A DNA stretch of 47,986 bases from positions 1 through 47,986 of the forward strand of contig JALOAD010000026.1 in the NCBI GenBank assembly GCA_023228995.1, written 5' to 3'. Made by a program: the position numbers and the translations under genes. Below, in pieces: positions 25,952 to 34,869 of this stretch. This stretch comes from Candidatus Muiribacterium halophilum. Its GTDB lineage: Bacteria; Muiribacteriota; Muiribacteriia; Muiribacteriales; Muiribacteriaceae. The notes under the pieces are model-generated. The model made no database searches and was not told where the DNA came from. It saw only the letters and a program-made list of their open reading frames with translations. Numbering within the stretch: the stretch's first letter is position 1; each line of letters starts with the position of its first letter.

Positions 25952-26765
25952 TGTTGCTCATTGGTAATTTATATCTTGCAACATCATTAAATGTTAATGT
26001 GTTTGCACGAGTTTGTTTTATTGTATTATCAGCATATGCAAAATTAGAATTTTGCATATTTGAGATATATTTAAAATAATACATTACGATGTTGCCATAG
26101 CCGGTAAGTTTTTTACCGTGTACACTTTTACAAACATCAGCCATTCCATTGTATTTGCTCGTGTAATAAAATGGATCTGAAGGAATATAAGCCATGCTAT
26201 GTTTGTTTTGTAGAATATGTTTTACTTCGTTTTGGTTCATTACCGAAAAAATCCATACCGCGCAAAGCTTTGATGCTTCCGTCGGATCAGAAAATATTTT
26301 TGTTTTATCAACATAGATTCCTATACTTTTGCCATAATTTATTTTGCCATTGATTTGTGATTTAGTAAATTGAAATAGTCCTTTCGCATTTCCTTTATCG
26401 CCGATAACAGTCATTGCATTGGGTGCTAATCTTGTTTCTTGGTATGCAATAGCTTTAAGATATCTCCAGTCTATTCCAGTTTCTTTTTGAGCTTGTATAA
26501 ATCCAAAATCATATTTTTTATTTTGAAGATCATATTTATATGTAGTTGTTGTTGCTTCGCTTGGATAATGACAAATTCCTATTTTCCCATTATCTCCTTT
26601 AACTATGCAATTTCCTTTGGTGCTTGACGGCTTGGAGAATATTTTTGAATATTGTGGTTTGTTTTGTAGCCATGGAAGAGTACATTTTTTATCATCGTTT
26701 ATGCTTTTTGCATATAAGCTATTTGCCATGACAACAAACAACAAAAAAATAATTTTACTTATCAT
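25941..26765 (-). CDS. Lytic transglycosylase-like protein (first of a tandem pair)
   Basis: About 274 aa with a signal peptide (IIFLLFVVMANSLYA). N-terminal domain with CIVKGDNGKIGICHYPS, then QKETGIDWRYLKAIAYQETRL (catalytic Glu in YQETRL), NAKGLFQFTKSQ and a later W-rich block, matching the E..L and GL.Q... motifs of SLT-type VirB1 proteins. An ATG at 26765 is preferred to the GTG at 26768 just before it. Both copies keep the presumed catalytic Glu, so both may be active. The start overlaps the stop of the 81-aa gene upstream. Confidence 0.75.
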   Translation of the reverse strand: MISKIIFLLFVVMANSLYAKSINDDKKCTLPWLQNKPQYSKIFSKPSSTKGNCIVKGDNGKIGICHYPSEATTTTYKYDLQNKKYDFGFIQAQKETGIDWRYLKAIAYQETRLAPNAMTVIGDKGNAKGLFQFTKSQINGKINYGKSIGIYVDKTKIFSDPTEASKLCAVWIFSVMNQNEVKHILQNKHSMAYIPSDPFYYTSKYNGMADVCKSVHGKKLTGYGNIVMYYFKYISNMQNSNFAYADNTIKQTRANTLTFNDVARYKLPMSNNEF

Positions 26766-27000
26766 CACTGCATATCACTTTATAAGTGATTTCATCACTA
26801 TCATATATATATTCTAAGAAAAAATTTTTTGATAAAAATTCTACATCAATATCTATAATATACCAAGGATATAATATTTCAATCACTCCGGTAACTTCAT
26901 CTACATATTCTATGCTGTGTTTATTTTCACAAGTACATTGTGGGCAATATAATGACTTTATAATTGCTTCTCTTTTTGCATTGCTTGTTATATCTTCCAT
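26755..27000 (-). CDS. Small cysteine-containing protein, 81 aa
   Basis: The start is the ATG at 27000, sharing one base with the topoisomerase stop (TAATG) and preceded by GGGAG at eight bases; the frame also extends back to 27015 inside the topoisomerase gene. It has a CPQCTC cluster near residue 20 and one more Cys near the end, with no export signal. May be a small metal-binding protein that works with the topoisomerase. Function unknown. Confidence 0.45.
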   Translation of the reverse strand: MEDITSNAKREAIIKSLYCPQCTCENKHSIEYVDEVTGVIEILYPWYIIDIDVEFLSKNFFLEYIYDSDEITYKVICSDDK

Positions 27001-29399
27001 TACTTTTTCTCCCAAATTGTTGAAATAAAATATTTATTATCTAAATCAAGATAAACCTTATTTTTTGTTCCGTAAGGATTGTTTTTGTTAGTTTGTAAAA
27101 TATTTTCTAAATCTTGCAAATTAATGATTTTTCCCAAAGTTCTAGTCATATCTTTAAAGAGCCCAAATGGACAACCGGATACTTTGCCATTTTCATATTT
27201 TTGATTTTCACATTTATAAACTTTGTCCGTTTCAATAAGTTTACTCTTGCAAATCGGGCAATTGGCACTTACTACACTTGGTTCTATAGTTTTATCAAGA
27301 ATATTTTTCATAAAATATTTATTTGTGAGATCTAAATATACTTTATCCATAAAAGGAGTGGTGAAAGAAGAATACAAAAATTCTTTCATTGTATCATCTT
27401 CAAAAGTGATACCAAGAGTTTTATTTTCTCTCCAAATACCAAAAGCACATCCTTTAATTGTTTTGGTTTTAAAATCATATTCTTGCTTTTCACATTTATA
27501 AACTTTATCTGTTTTAATTAAATGCGATTTGCATATTGGACAAATTAAATCTGTTTCGGTATTTATTGAAGCTGTTACATTTATTTTTTTATCACTTATA
27601 GACGGTACAATGCTTTTTATAACATCATTAACATATTTGTTAATCATATCATCGAAGGTAGGTGCATACTCTTTATCTTTGTGAATTTTTTGCATTTCCT
27701 TTTCAAAATAAGCAGTCATTTTGAGTTCGATAGCATTGCCCACAACATTGAGCAATTTTTTTCCATCTTCGGTTGTTTCAAGACGATCCTTGGCATTAAA
27801 CTTAATATATTTATATGTTTTAAGCAGTGATTCTATAATCTGCGCTCTTGTTGCAGGAGTACCAAGCGAAAACTTTTCTGCATAATAATCTTCTTCATCT
27901 GTAGAAACTTGTTTAGAATATAGTTTATTAACATTTTCCAATATCTCCAAAAGATCCGATTCACTAAGCAAAGCAGGCGGTTTTGTCATATCTTTTTTAA
28001 TAGCATGATCAAGAAGAGTTACATTTTGATTTACTTCGACTTTAGGTAAAATAACATCTTTATTGTCGGTTTTATTTGTTATGTATTGATAATTTTTAAA
28101 ACCTTTTTCTTTTTCCGTTTTGCCGGTCGCCTTAAATGTAAAATTATCATCTTTAAGTGTAATGCTTGATGAATAGTATTCATAAGGCTTCATGCAAGCC
28201 ATTAAAAATTTAGCGACTACATAATCATAAACCTTGCGTTCTAAATCATCTAGCGAATTAATCTCACTTTGTGTTTTTGGCATCCAAGGAACAACCGCGA
28301 AGTGTTCTTCGACTTCTTTATCGTTAAATATTTTTTTATTATTTGCATCAAATGATATAATTGAGCCGTTGATATCTTTTTCATAAGTTTTTAATAGCAT
28401 ATTATATGCGTCGCTGATTTTATTAAAAAGTGCAGTTGGTAAAAATCTAATTTCTGTTCTTGGGTATGATATAAATTGTTTTTCATACAGTGTTTGCATT
28501 GCATCAGTTATTTTTTTAGATTTTTCTTTGTGTAGTTTGCTAATATTTTTTAAAATATCATTTTGATTAGGGAGAAGATCAGGATAAATCTTTTTAGCTT
28601 CTTCTTTTACATCGACAACTTTATAAGTTGTGTTATTAAAAATTTTGTCCTTCACTGAGCTAATATAATATTCTTCTGATAGGCGCGATGAATTATCCTC
28701 GCCTGCTATCATATCGGCAATTATATTTTCACTGAAATTGGCTTTAATATTATAGAACGGAGCAGGTATAAAATTTTCTATTTCATGCTCTCTGTGTCTT
28801 ACGATTTGCATAATGGCGGTTCTTACACGCCCAACGCTAGCTTTTAAATTACCCTTTAATGAAAAAAGTCTTGAAAAGTTAAATCCTACGCGTACATCCG
28901 CTAAGGCTCTGCTTCTAGCGGATTCCACATAAGACAAATCTTTTTGAATATCATAACGGCTATTGTACGCATTTTTAAGAGTATCGCCGTCCAATGCTTG
29001 TATCCACATCCTAGTAATTGTTTTTTTGCCTATTACTTTTGCATATTCAAGTATTTCATAGACAAGCAAAGAACCTTCTTGATCTGCATCTCCTGCGCTA
29101 ACTATTTCGGTAATATCGGCTCTTTTAATCTCTTCTAAAACACTTTTTGCTCTAGCTTTAATATAACTATCTCCGCTCTTAATAACCATTGTCGGTTTAT
29201 CGAGATTGACGAGCGGTAAATTTTCAACTGTATAAGGCGGTAAATCGTATTTTGCTTCCAAAAGGTGTCCGCTAAGAGGAGCAACGACTATATTGTTATT
29301 TTCATGGTGTCCTAATTTATTTTTTTGAGTTATACCTAAAGCATCCGCTATATCCCTGCCCAAACTCGGCTTTTCGGCTAAAATTAAAATTTTGGACAT
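27000..29399 (-). CDS. topB: DNA topoisomerase III (type IA) with zinc-ribbon tail
   Basis: About 799 aa. N-terminal TOPRIM domain with ILAEKPS and DADQEG, a central DNA gate with the catalytic tyrosine in ISYPRTE (near residue 312), and ATRA (TPATRAQII) further on. The C-terminal end has two zinc-ribbon-like repeats with paired cysteines (CPICKS..TDKVYKCE and CPICKSK..TDKVYKCE). Plasmid topoisomerases of this type (TraE of RP4) are thought to decatenate or relax the transferred strand. Length matches the family plus the tail. The ATG at 29405 is too close to its AAGGA, so the in-frame ATG at 29399 is preferred. Confidence 0.9.
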   Translation of the reverse strand: MSKILILAEKPSLGRDIADALGITQKNKLGHHENNNIVVAPLSGHLLEAKYDLPPYTVENLPLVNLDKPTMVIKSGDSYIKARAKSVLEEIKRADITEIVSAGDADQEGSLLVYEILEYAKVIGKKTITRMWIQALDGDTLKNAYNSRYDIQKDLSYVESARSRALADVRVGFNFSRLFSLKGNLKASVGRVRTAIMQIVRHREHEIENFIPAPFYNIKANFSENIIADMIAGEDNSSRLSEEYYISSVKDKIFNNTTYKVVDVKEEAKKIYPDLLPNQNDILKNISKLHKEKSKKITDAMQTLYEKQFISYPRTEIRFLPTALFNKISDAYNMLLKTYEKDINGSIISFDANNKKIFNDKEVEEHFAVVPWMPKTQSEINSLDDLERKVYDYVVAKFLMACMKPYEYYSSSITLKDDNFTFKATGKTEKEKGFKNYQYITNKTDNKDVILPKVEVNQNVTLLDHAIKKDMTKPPALLSESDLLEILENVNKLYSKQVSTDEEDYYAEKFSLGTPATRAQIIESLLKTYKYIKFNAKDRLETTEDGKKLLNVVGNAIELKMTAYFEKEMQKIHKDKEYAPTFDDMINKYVNDVIKSIVPSISDKKINVTASINTETDLICPICKSHLIKTDKVYKCEKQEYDFKTKTIKGCAFGIWRENKTLGITFEDDTMKEFLYSSFTTPFMDKVYLDLTNKYFMKNILDKTIEPSVVSANCPICKSKLIETDKVYKCENQKYENGKVSGCPFGLFKDMTRTLGKIINLQDLENILQTNKNNPYGTKNKVYLDLDNKYFISTIWEKK

Positions 29400-29421
29400 A
29401 TTCATTATTCCTTTTCAAAAT

Positions 29422-29450
29422 ATTATATATATTCTATTAAAAATATACTA
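29422..29450 (-). promoter_or_regulatory. Possible promoter region of the topoisomerase operon
   Basis: On the minus strand a TATAAT lies at 29422-29427, just before the ribosome site, and a TACTAAAA-family AT box (TTTTTAATAGAATATATA) lies next to it. If this -10 is used, the leader is only about 15 bases. An upstream TATAGTATATT could be used instead. Confidence 0.35.
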
Positions 29451-29471
29451 TATTTTATCTTAAATAAGAAT

Positions 29472-29840
29472 TTATTTAATTTTATTTGTTTCATTTGCTT
29501 GTTTGTACAGTTCTATAGATTTATAGTAATCAAGTTTTATTTCAATCTCTAATTGTTTTATGATTTCTTTTTCTTGTTCTATTTGTTTTTTTGTGAGTTG
29601 ATTTGTAGTTTTCAATTTGCTAATCATAGGATCAATATTTTGTTCAAAAATTACATTTTCAATTTTCTCAAAAGAACTATCAATGTTGCTTTTACATCTA
29701 CAAAGTCCACTGCCAACAAAGTATAATACTCCATTATATTTTATAAAATTATTGTTGTTCAGTTTAATATTTTCTGCATATGCTAAATTCAAAGATATTA
29801 TAAAAGCTATTAAAATTTTAATGTTATTGTGCTTGCCCAT
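29472..29840 (-). CDS. Small exported helical protein after virB4
   Basis: 122 aa from the ATG at 29840, with GAGG nine bases upstream (the frame also extends to a TTG). Signal peptide (ILIAFIISLNLAYA), a pair of cysteines (GLCRCKS) about residue 49, and a strongly helical Lys- and Glu-rich C-terminal half that may form a coiled coil. Overlaps the end of virB4 by 17 bases. May have a VirB5-like minor pilus role, but the sequence does not show this. Confidence 0.5.
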   Translation of the reverse strand: MGKHNNIKILIAFIISLNLAYAENIKLNNNNFIKYNGVLYFVGSGLCRCKSNIDSSFEKIENVIFEQNIDPMISKLKTTNQLTKKQIEQEKEIIKQLEIEIKLDYYKSIELYKQANETNKIK

Positions 29841-32142
29841 ATAATTCAACCTCTTCTTTTGAAATATCTAGTTTAAAGCTAGAACTGCTGTGTTCATTTA
29901 CCAATACAACGCCAAACTCCGGAGTATTGTTCATAAGCTCAACGGTTTGATTATCAAGCTGTAAAACATCTTTTATTCCGTCAATTAGATGTTTTCGTTG
30001 GTTTTTACTTGGAAATAAAAAGAACTTATTTGCAACTTGTTTAATTATGTTCGGCGGTATATGTTCAATAAGCTGAGTAATAAAGCCTATCTTTATGCGA
30101 TAACTTCTAGCTTCATTTATAAATTTTGCAAGTAATGGTTCGAAAGATTGCTGTGAAGTAACATTATATGCTTCTTCCATGATGTAAGTAATATATGGTC
30201 TATTGTTTTTATCGTTGCTTTGCTCTTGTATGAATTTGTCAAAACGATACATTCTCATAAACAAACTAAGAAAAACCGGCACATACTCATCGAGATCTTT
30301 TATTGGATCAAAATCAATATGTATAAAATTCGCATCTTCAAAATTGAATTTGTCGTGTCCGTTAAAAATACCAATCGATTCTATAAGCTCTAGTTTAGTC
30401 AATAAGCCATAGGCGATAGATGATTGATTTTCATTCTGTTTATTTTGTGTAATCGCTTTGACATTTTTAACCGCTGTATTTAAAGTTGGAACTTTTAAAA
30501 AATCATAATCTTTTTCTTTCACATTTTTAAGATTGTCTAGTTTGGAATAACCCAAGTTTATTAGTTCTTTAAAAATTTTTGGATTTTGTTTTTCTAGTGC
30601 TTCTATATAATCACAATCATATAGATTATTATTATATATTAAAACGATAATATTTTTAAGCATTGCTTGTTCGCTTGCATTTAGCCCTGCTTTGCCATCT
30701 TTATTTTTACTCTCTAAAATAATACTTAACAATAAAATGTTCATTGTAAGTTCATTTTCATCTATTACTTCCAAGCCATCGTCATTAATATATTTTCGTA
30801 TGTTTACCGGATTAAAAGAAAAATCAGAAATCGAAGTATTCATAAATTTTATAGTTGCCGGAGCTTTTTCAGATAACAAATTTGCTAATAATAATCCGGA
30901 TTTTTTGATATCAAAATATCTGATTTTATTTTTATAATAAGCATCGCCAAAATTACCAAGTTTAAATTCTTTTTCTTTATCAAAAGATAGATTTAAAACT
31001 TGTGATAACATTGCATTTACAAATGTGGTTTTACCGCTACCTTTTGTACCTAATACCCAAAAGTCACTACTTTTATTATAATGGTCGTTTGTTGTTTTGT
31101 CAAATCTGTAATTCCAAAAAGCACCATTAATATCAGTTCCATAAAAATCAGCATTATCAACATTTTTTTTATGTGCCGAACCAATAAAACCATAAAGAAA
31201 ATCTTTATCAATGATCATATCAAAATAGTTATCTCTTGCAATCAACGGAGTAAATTTTAAATATTTTTCTTTATCAATAAATTTTTCAAAATAATCTATG
31301 CCTAGAATAGAACCAATTTCTATAGAACTGTTTAGATCACCTTTTGAAAAAAAGATCACACTGTTTAAAACTGCTAATTCAATATTATTATTATCATAAT
31401 TATAAAGCAATTCTTTAAAAGGTTTTTCTTTTCCATCGATAAAAGCCTGATTTTTTCTAATTGTTATTAGATTCTTGACTACTTCTTTATTTATTTCTAT
31501 TGTATTAAATATAACGCCTTCCCAGTCTAATCTGAAAAGCCGTGATAATTGAATATTATTACTTCTCTTTCTTGCTTTGTATCCTTGAAATATATTAATT
31601 TTGCTAAAATTGTTATAGATACTATCTTTAACGGCTACATTAAAACTTCGCGATAAAACCTCATAGTTAAGATTTTCACTTAAATTGAAATTTGAATGGA
31701 TCTGTTTTTTTTCGACAAAAAAACTATTATTGAGAAACAACTGATAAATCGTATCAATCATTTCATCATATTCTAAAAATTCTGCTTCTAATTTTTTAGC
31801 AATAACACTAAGTAAGTCTTTATTGGAAGAAAACAATAGATTTTTTTGTGATAAGGATTGTTTATAGAATACTTGAGTTAATCTCGAATTTTCCGCATAA
31901 TTATATGCTTCAAAAATTTTATTAATTGTTGTGTGATCTACAAAATTTTCAAGATTGCCTGCTGATGCTAACTGGATACAATACAATACTTTACTTTTGC
32001 TGTTTATATATAGTGCATATGGATCATTAACATCAAGCTTATCAACTGTTAGCGTGTCATCAATTTCTATATAATTTTTAAAATTTAGTAAATAATTAAT
32101 TCCTTTGCTAACAATATTTTCTATATTTTCCTTGATACTCAT
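29824..32142 (-). CDS. virB4: VirB4/TraC-type secretion ATPase
   Basis: 772 aa, the usual length for VirB4. Walker A GTKGSGKTT near residue 362 and Walker B YIMEEAYN near 650, followed by EARSYRIKIGFITQ, the VirB4/TraC arginine and Q block. The N-terminal half is soluble and lacks clear membrane segments, as in most VirB4. It powers pilus assembly and substrate transfer at the inner membrane. It is the main marker that this window encodes a type IV secretion system. Start supported by AAAGGA at nine bases. Confidence 0.85.
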   Translation of the reverse strand: MSIKENIENIVSKGINYLLNFKNYIEIDDTLTVDKLDVNDPYALYINSKSKVLYCIQLASAGNLENFVDHTTINKIFEAYNYAENSRLTQVFYKQSLSQKNLLFSSNKDLLSVIAKKLEAEFLEYDEMIDTIYQLFLNNSFFVEKKQIHSNFNLSENLNYEVLSRSFNVAVKDSIYNNFSKINIFQGYKARKRSNNIQLSRLFRLDWEGVIFNTIEINKEVVKNLITIRKNQAFIDGKEKPFKELLYNYDNNNIELAVLNSVIFFSKGDLNSSIEIGSILGIDYFEKFIDKEKYLKFTPLIARDNYFDMIIDKDFLYGFIGSAHKKNVDNADFYGTDINGAFWNYRFDKTTNDHYNKSSDFWVLGTKGSGKTTFVNAMLSQVLNLSFDKEKEFKLGNFGDAYYKNKIRYFDIKKSGLLLANLLSEKAPATIKFMNTSISDFSFNPVNIRKYINDDGLEVIDENELTMNILLLSIILESKNKDGKAGLNASEQAMLKNIIVLIYNNNLYDCDYIEALEKQNPKIFKELINLGYSKLDNLKNVKEKDYDFLKVPTLNTAVKNVKAITQNKQNENQSSIAYGLLTKLELIESIGIFNGHDKFNFEDANFIHIDFDPIKDLDEYVPVFLSLFMRMYRFDKFIQEQSNDKNNRPYITYIMEEAYNVTSQQSFEPLLAKFINEARSYRIKIGFITQLIEHIPPNIIKQVANKFFLFPSKNQRKHLIDGIKDVLQLDNQTVELMNNTPEFGVVLVNEHSSSSFKLDISKEEVELYGQAQ

Positions 32143-32162
32143 TTATTCTAATCCTTTGAAAA

Positions 32163-32187
32163 AATAATATATACATTTTAGTAAAAA
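32163..32187 (-). promoter_or_regulatory. TACTAAAA-family box before virB4
   Basis: Plus-strand TTTTAGTA at 32176-32183 with the AT core ATATATA on one side, 20-45 bases upstream of the virB4 ATG. On the minus strand it reads TTTTTACTAAAATGTATATA. A clear TATAAT is not present here; weak -10 candidates lie within the box. Confidence 0.45.
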
Positions 32188-32203
32188 TATACTTTATTTT
32201 ATC

Positions 32204-32785
32204 TTAGGTAGTTAAAATTTTATTAAAATGCTCATTTATATTAGATTTGAATATGTCATTGTTTTTAAAGTTCATATAATAGCCATAAATTTTGTTATAT
32301 TTTAAAGAAAAATATCCAAAATTTGTAGAAAATGTATTATTGTTGATAACTAGATTTTTGATGACATTGAATACTTTTGTAATAAAACAATAATAAAATT
32401 TTATTTTTTCGGAATACTGTAAAGTTTTAGCTTTTTCAAAAAAAGTTCCAAAAAATTCTACATCATATTCATGGCAATAAGAATCAAGTTGTCCAAAGCT
32501 TATAATATTGTGGTTATCCTCTTCGATCGTTGTATCTTTGATAAGTTTTTTAAAAGTTTTAGACACATTGCAATCAATATAAAATTGTCCGTTGTATCCT
32601 TTTCGTTTTTTAATTTCCAAAGAAAAGAAATTGTGAATTGTTATACTATTTGTTAAAATATTATTTTCTATTTGTGTAAATATAAAATTAATTAAATCTT
32701 GTATCTCCGTTACTTCATTTTCGTCTGCAAATAAAATCATTTTATCTGCAATATCTCTAATAGTTGTTGTTATTTTTTTTGCCAT
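32204..32785 (-). CDS. Protein with two degenerate HU/IHF-like domains
   Basis: 193 aa and cytoplasmic. The first half (about 5-75) follows the HU/IHF plan: helices, NSITIHNFFSLEIKKRKGYN in place of VTLRGFGSF..R.R..R, then FYIDCNVSKTFKKLIK in place of I.IPA...PKFK.GK. The second half (about 125-190) repeats this: NTFSTNFGYFSLKYNKIYGY and a final helix. The usual arm residues and the proline at the arm tip are missing. It could be a single-chain DNA-bending or relaxosome protein, or a fold reused for another task. It lies between the AAA+ ATPase gene and virB4. Recognition is by pattern and needs a structure search. Confidence 0.45.
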   Translation of the reverse strand: MAKKITTTIRDIADKMILFADENEVTEIQDLINFIFTQIENNILTNSITIHNFFSLEIKKRKGYNGQFYIDCNVSKTFKKLIKDTTIEEDNHNIISFGQLDSYCHEYDVEFFGTFFEKAKTLQYSEKIKFYYCFITKVFNVIKNLVINNNTFSTNFGYFSLKYNKIYGYYMNFKNNDIFKSNINEHFNKILTT

Positions 32786-32795
32786 TAACGCTCCT

Positions 32796-33902
32796 CTACA
32801 TTTCTAAAAAACTATTTTGTTTAGCATCTTGCAACAACTTATGTATTGCTATGTGTGTAGTCTTTTGAAGTGGCTCAACACTTTTGATCATGCCGTCCAA
32901 ACAAAAATCATCTATACTGTCATATAAGCTCATTTTTTCGTATAAATATGCAATTTCACTATTTGCATACACGCTTCTTGTTTCATTAATATTATACTCT
33001 TTATAGATTTGATTTGCTTTAACATAAATCAGTTCAATTAAACCATTATTAATATAACTAATATTATATTTATCTCTATATAATTTCATTACATTAAGAG
33101 CTTCTTCTTTTTGTGGATAATTTACAAAAAACTTTTCACTCCATCGCCCATGTCTAAAAAATTGAGGTTTTTCCAGTGCAATTTTTGTAATATTATTACT
33201 TGTCGCAAAAATCATACCATTGAATTTAAAACCTTGATCCGTATTGAGATCATTAAATATTGTCAAAAGTGCGCCGGTCATAGTTTCATTTTCAAGCATT
33301 TGTTCAATCTCATCAATGAGTAAAACACATTCTTGCCCATTTTGTTCAAAGTATTCAAAAACCTTATTTAATGTCCGTATCGGTTCAGCTGTTTCCGCAA
33401 TAGCACTTAAGTTTAGTTGCATTAACGGCAAACCAAATTCTCCTGCAAAACAAGCAACACTATAACTTTTCCCAACCCCCGGAACGCCGATCATAATCAC
33501 CGGCTTTATACTCAAGCCATATTGTTTCATTTTTAAATAACTATATTTCGTCCAATTTTTGAAACTATCTGCTCCTGCAAGGTTGATAAAAGATAATTTA
33601 GTATGAACGGTTTTTAAACCCAATTTGACTTCAATGCTTGTAGCAATATCTATCTTATTTTCTTTTTCTTGTGTAGTCAAAATGCCGAATTTATTTTCTA
33701 AATATTTAATAACAAAAATATTGAGAAATTCTTTTGGCGGATAATGATTTGAAATAAAAGCTACTTGTTCTTTAGCAAATAATTTTCTAATCTCATCTGT
33801 GCTTGGTAATTGAATTACTTCATTATATTGTGAAAAAATATCTTTTTTATTTTGAGCATTTTTATAATATTCAACATCTTCTGCAACATACCAAATACTC
33901 AT
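32796..33902 (-). CDS. AAA+ ATPase (Ycf46-like) in the virB4 operon
   Basis: 368 aa. An N-terminal helical part is followed by the linker pattern INLAGADSFKNW (like I.G.D.LK.W in Ycf46/FtsH-type AAA+), Walker A GVPGVGKS near 137-144, Walker B LLIDEIE near 191-197, sensor 1 ATSNN near 230 and an arginine-finger candidate in HGRWSEKF. This is a classic AAA+, not a VirB11-type ATPase. No VirB11 gene was found in the window, so it may supply the extra ATPase of the system or remodel the VirB4 or pilin complex. Adjacent to the pilin gene (stop TAA directly followed by ATG). Confidence 0.75.
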   Translation of the reverse strand: MSIWYVAEDVEYYKNAQNKKDIFSQYNEVIQLPSTDEIRKLFAKEQVAFISNHYPPKEFLNIFVIKYLENKFGILTTQEKENKIDIATSIEVKLGLKTVHTKLSFINLAGADSFKNWTKYSYLKMKQYGLSIKPVIMIGVPGVGKSYSVACFAGEFGLPLMQLNLSAIAETAEPIRTLNKVFEYFEQNGQECVLLIDEIEQMLENETMTGALLTIFNDLNTDQGFKFNGMIFATSNNITKIALEKPQFFRHGRWSEKFFVNYPQKEEALNVMKLYRDKYNISYINNGLIELIYVKANQIYKEYNINETRSVYANSEIAYLYEKMSLYDSIDDFCLDGMIKSVEPLQKTTHIAIHKLLQDAKQNSFLEM

Positions 33903-34244
33903 TTATGCTAATCCCAGCGTTCCTGCCCAATAATCTTGCATTATTTGTGAAGCTAACACGAAATCACCTTCTAGCCAAAAACTTATCAGTAAGCCCATTC
34001 CTGCACCAAGGAACACAATATTTACAAAAAACGCCATAACCCATAATAAAATGCCTTTTCTTTTACTATTTATGTTTTGTAGTTTGTGATACCTATATAA
34101 TGCAAAAGTTGGAACGAGTAATGCTATCATCGGTGTCCATGCAATAAGCAATTTGATCCACGAATCACCAAGTTCACTTGCCACAAAAGAAAAAGCACCC
34201 AAAAGTACCAATAAAACTAACCATTTACTTTTAAAAATCTTCAT
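33903..34244 (-). CDS. Pilin-like membrane protein, second copy
   Basis: 113 aa from the ATG at 34244, with GGAG seven bases upstream (the frame extends back to 34286). N-terminal hydrophobic segment with signal-like end (LVLLVLLGAFSFVAS), then two membrane helices around IAWTPMIALLVPTF and FFVNIVFLGAGMGLL, and a short tail LASQIMQDYWAG. This is the layout of VirB2/TrbC pilins. It is a clear paralog of the protein at 34869, with identical C-terminal blocks but an extra WLEG insert and no long acidic linker. The final Leu-Ala replaces the Lys of the other copy. Confidence 0.6.
   Translation of the reverse strand: MKIFKSKWLVLLVLLGAFSFVASELGDSWIKLLIAWTPMIALLVPTFALYRYHKLQNINSKRKGILLWVMAFFVNIVFLGAGMGLLISFWLEGDFVLASQIMQDYWAGTLGLA
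33921..34164. repeat. DNA repeats shared with the other pilin gene
   Basis: Two blocks are identical to blocks in the gene at 34869: 33921-33955 matches 34881-34915 (35 bases) and 34122-34164 matches 35091-35133 (43 bases). The pilin gene is therefore a recent duplication, or the two are kept alike by gene conversion. Confidence 0.8.
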
Positions 34245-34248
34245 ATCA

Positions 34249-34548
34249 CTACTCCATTGCTTTGTTGTTATTGATACTTTTTTCAATATTTTCTATTTTT
34301 TTTAATAACAATAATTCTTCATTTTGTAATTTCAATATTTTTTTCCTATTTTCTTCTTTTACTTTTTCAAGTTCTAGTATATTTTTTTCATAATATTGCT
34401 GTAAATTATTTATATAATTATATTCGATTTCCATCTTGGAATTTATTTTATTATTGACACTATTTTTTATAGTATTATAATAAGAGGTACTCCAAACCGA
34501 AGCAAATGAAAAAATTGATAAAACCAAAATAGCAAATATAACTCTCAT
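34249..34548 (-). CDS. Small exported coiled-coil protein between the pilin genes (1)
   Basis: 99 aa. Signal peptide (VIFAILVLSIFSFAS), then a long helix rich in Glu, Lys, Leu and Asn with heptads (LELEKVKEENRKKILKLQ). Starts nine bases after the next gene upstream ends, and stops four bases before the pilin ATG. AGAGGA at five bases. It may be a periplasmic pilin partner or minor pilus protein. Confidence 0.5.
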   Translation of the reverse strand: MRVIFAILVLSIFSFASVWSTSYYNTIKNSVNNKINSKMEIEYNYINNLQQYYEKNILELEKVKEENRKKILKLQNEELLLLKKIENIEKSINNNKAME

Positions 34549-34557
34549 GTTAATCCT

Positions 34558-34869
34558 CTATATACTATTTTTTAAAACTATTTCACGATTGTTTAAAATC
34601 TTTTTTAGTTCTTTGATATTATTTGTTTTTAGCTTTAGTAATTTTTTTTGTAAAACAATTTCTTTATCAAGAGTAGTTTTATACTCTTGATAATTTTTAT
34701 ATAGTTCTTCTCTTTGAATTTTAACATTATTAAATTTTAGATCTGCCTTTGCATTGAAAGCATTAATTTTCATAGTTACAACGGGACTGCAATCAATATA
34801 GTAACAAAAAGCGTTAGCACTATTCGTGCTAACTAAAATTGCAATAAATATCAAAATTCTTTTTTTCAT
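34558..34869 (-). CDS. Small exported coiled-coil protein between the pilin genes (2)
   Basis: 103 aa from the ATG at 34869, which shares one base with the pilin stop (TAATG). Signal peptide (ILIFIAILVSTNSANA), two cysteines (FCYYIDCS) just after cleavage, then a long Lys-rich helix. Same plan as the 99-aa neighbour, so these may be diverged copies, but identity is low. Probable pilus-associated periplasmic protein. Confidence 0.5.
   Translation of the reverse strand: MKKRILIFIAILVSTNSANAFCYYIDCSPVVTMKINAFNAKADLKFNNVKIQREELYKNYQEYKTTLDKEIVLQKKLLKLKTNNIKELKKILNNREIVLKNSI

Noticed and set aside
32163-32187. Rho-independent terminator between the HU-like gene and virB4
   Set aside because: The stretch is AT-only with no stable stem; it fits the shared promoter box better.
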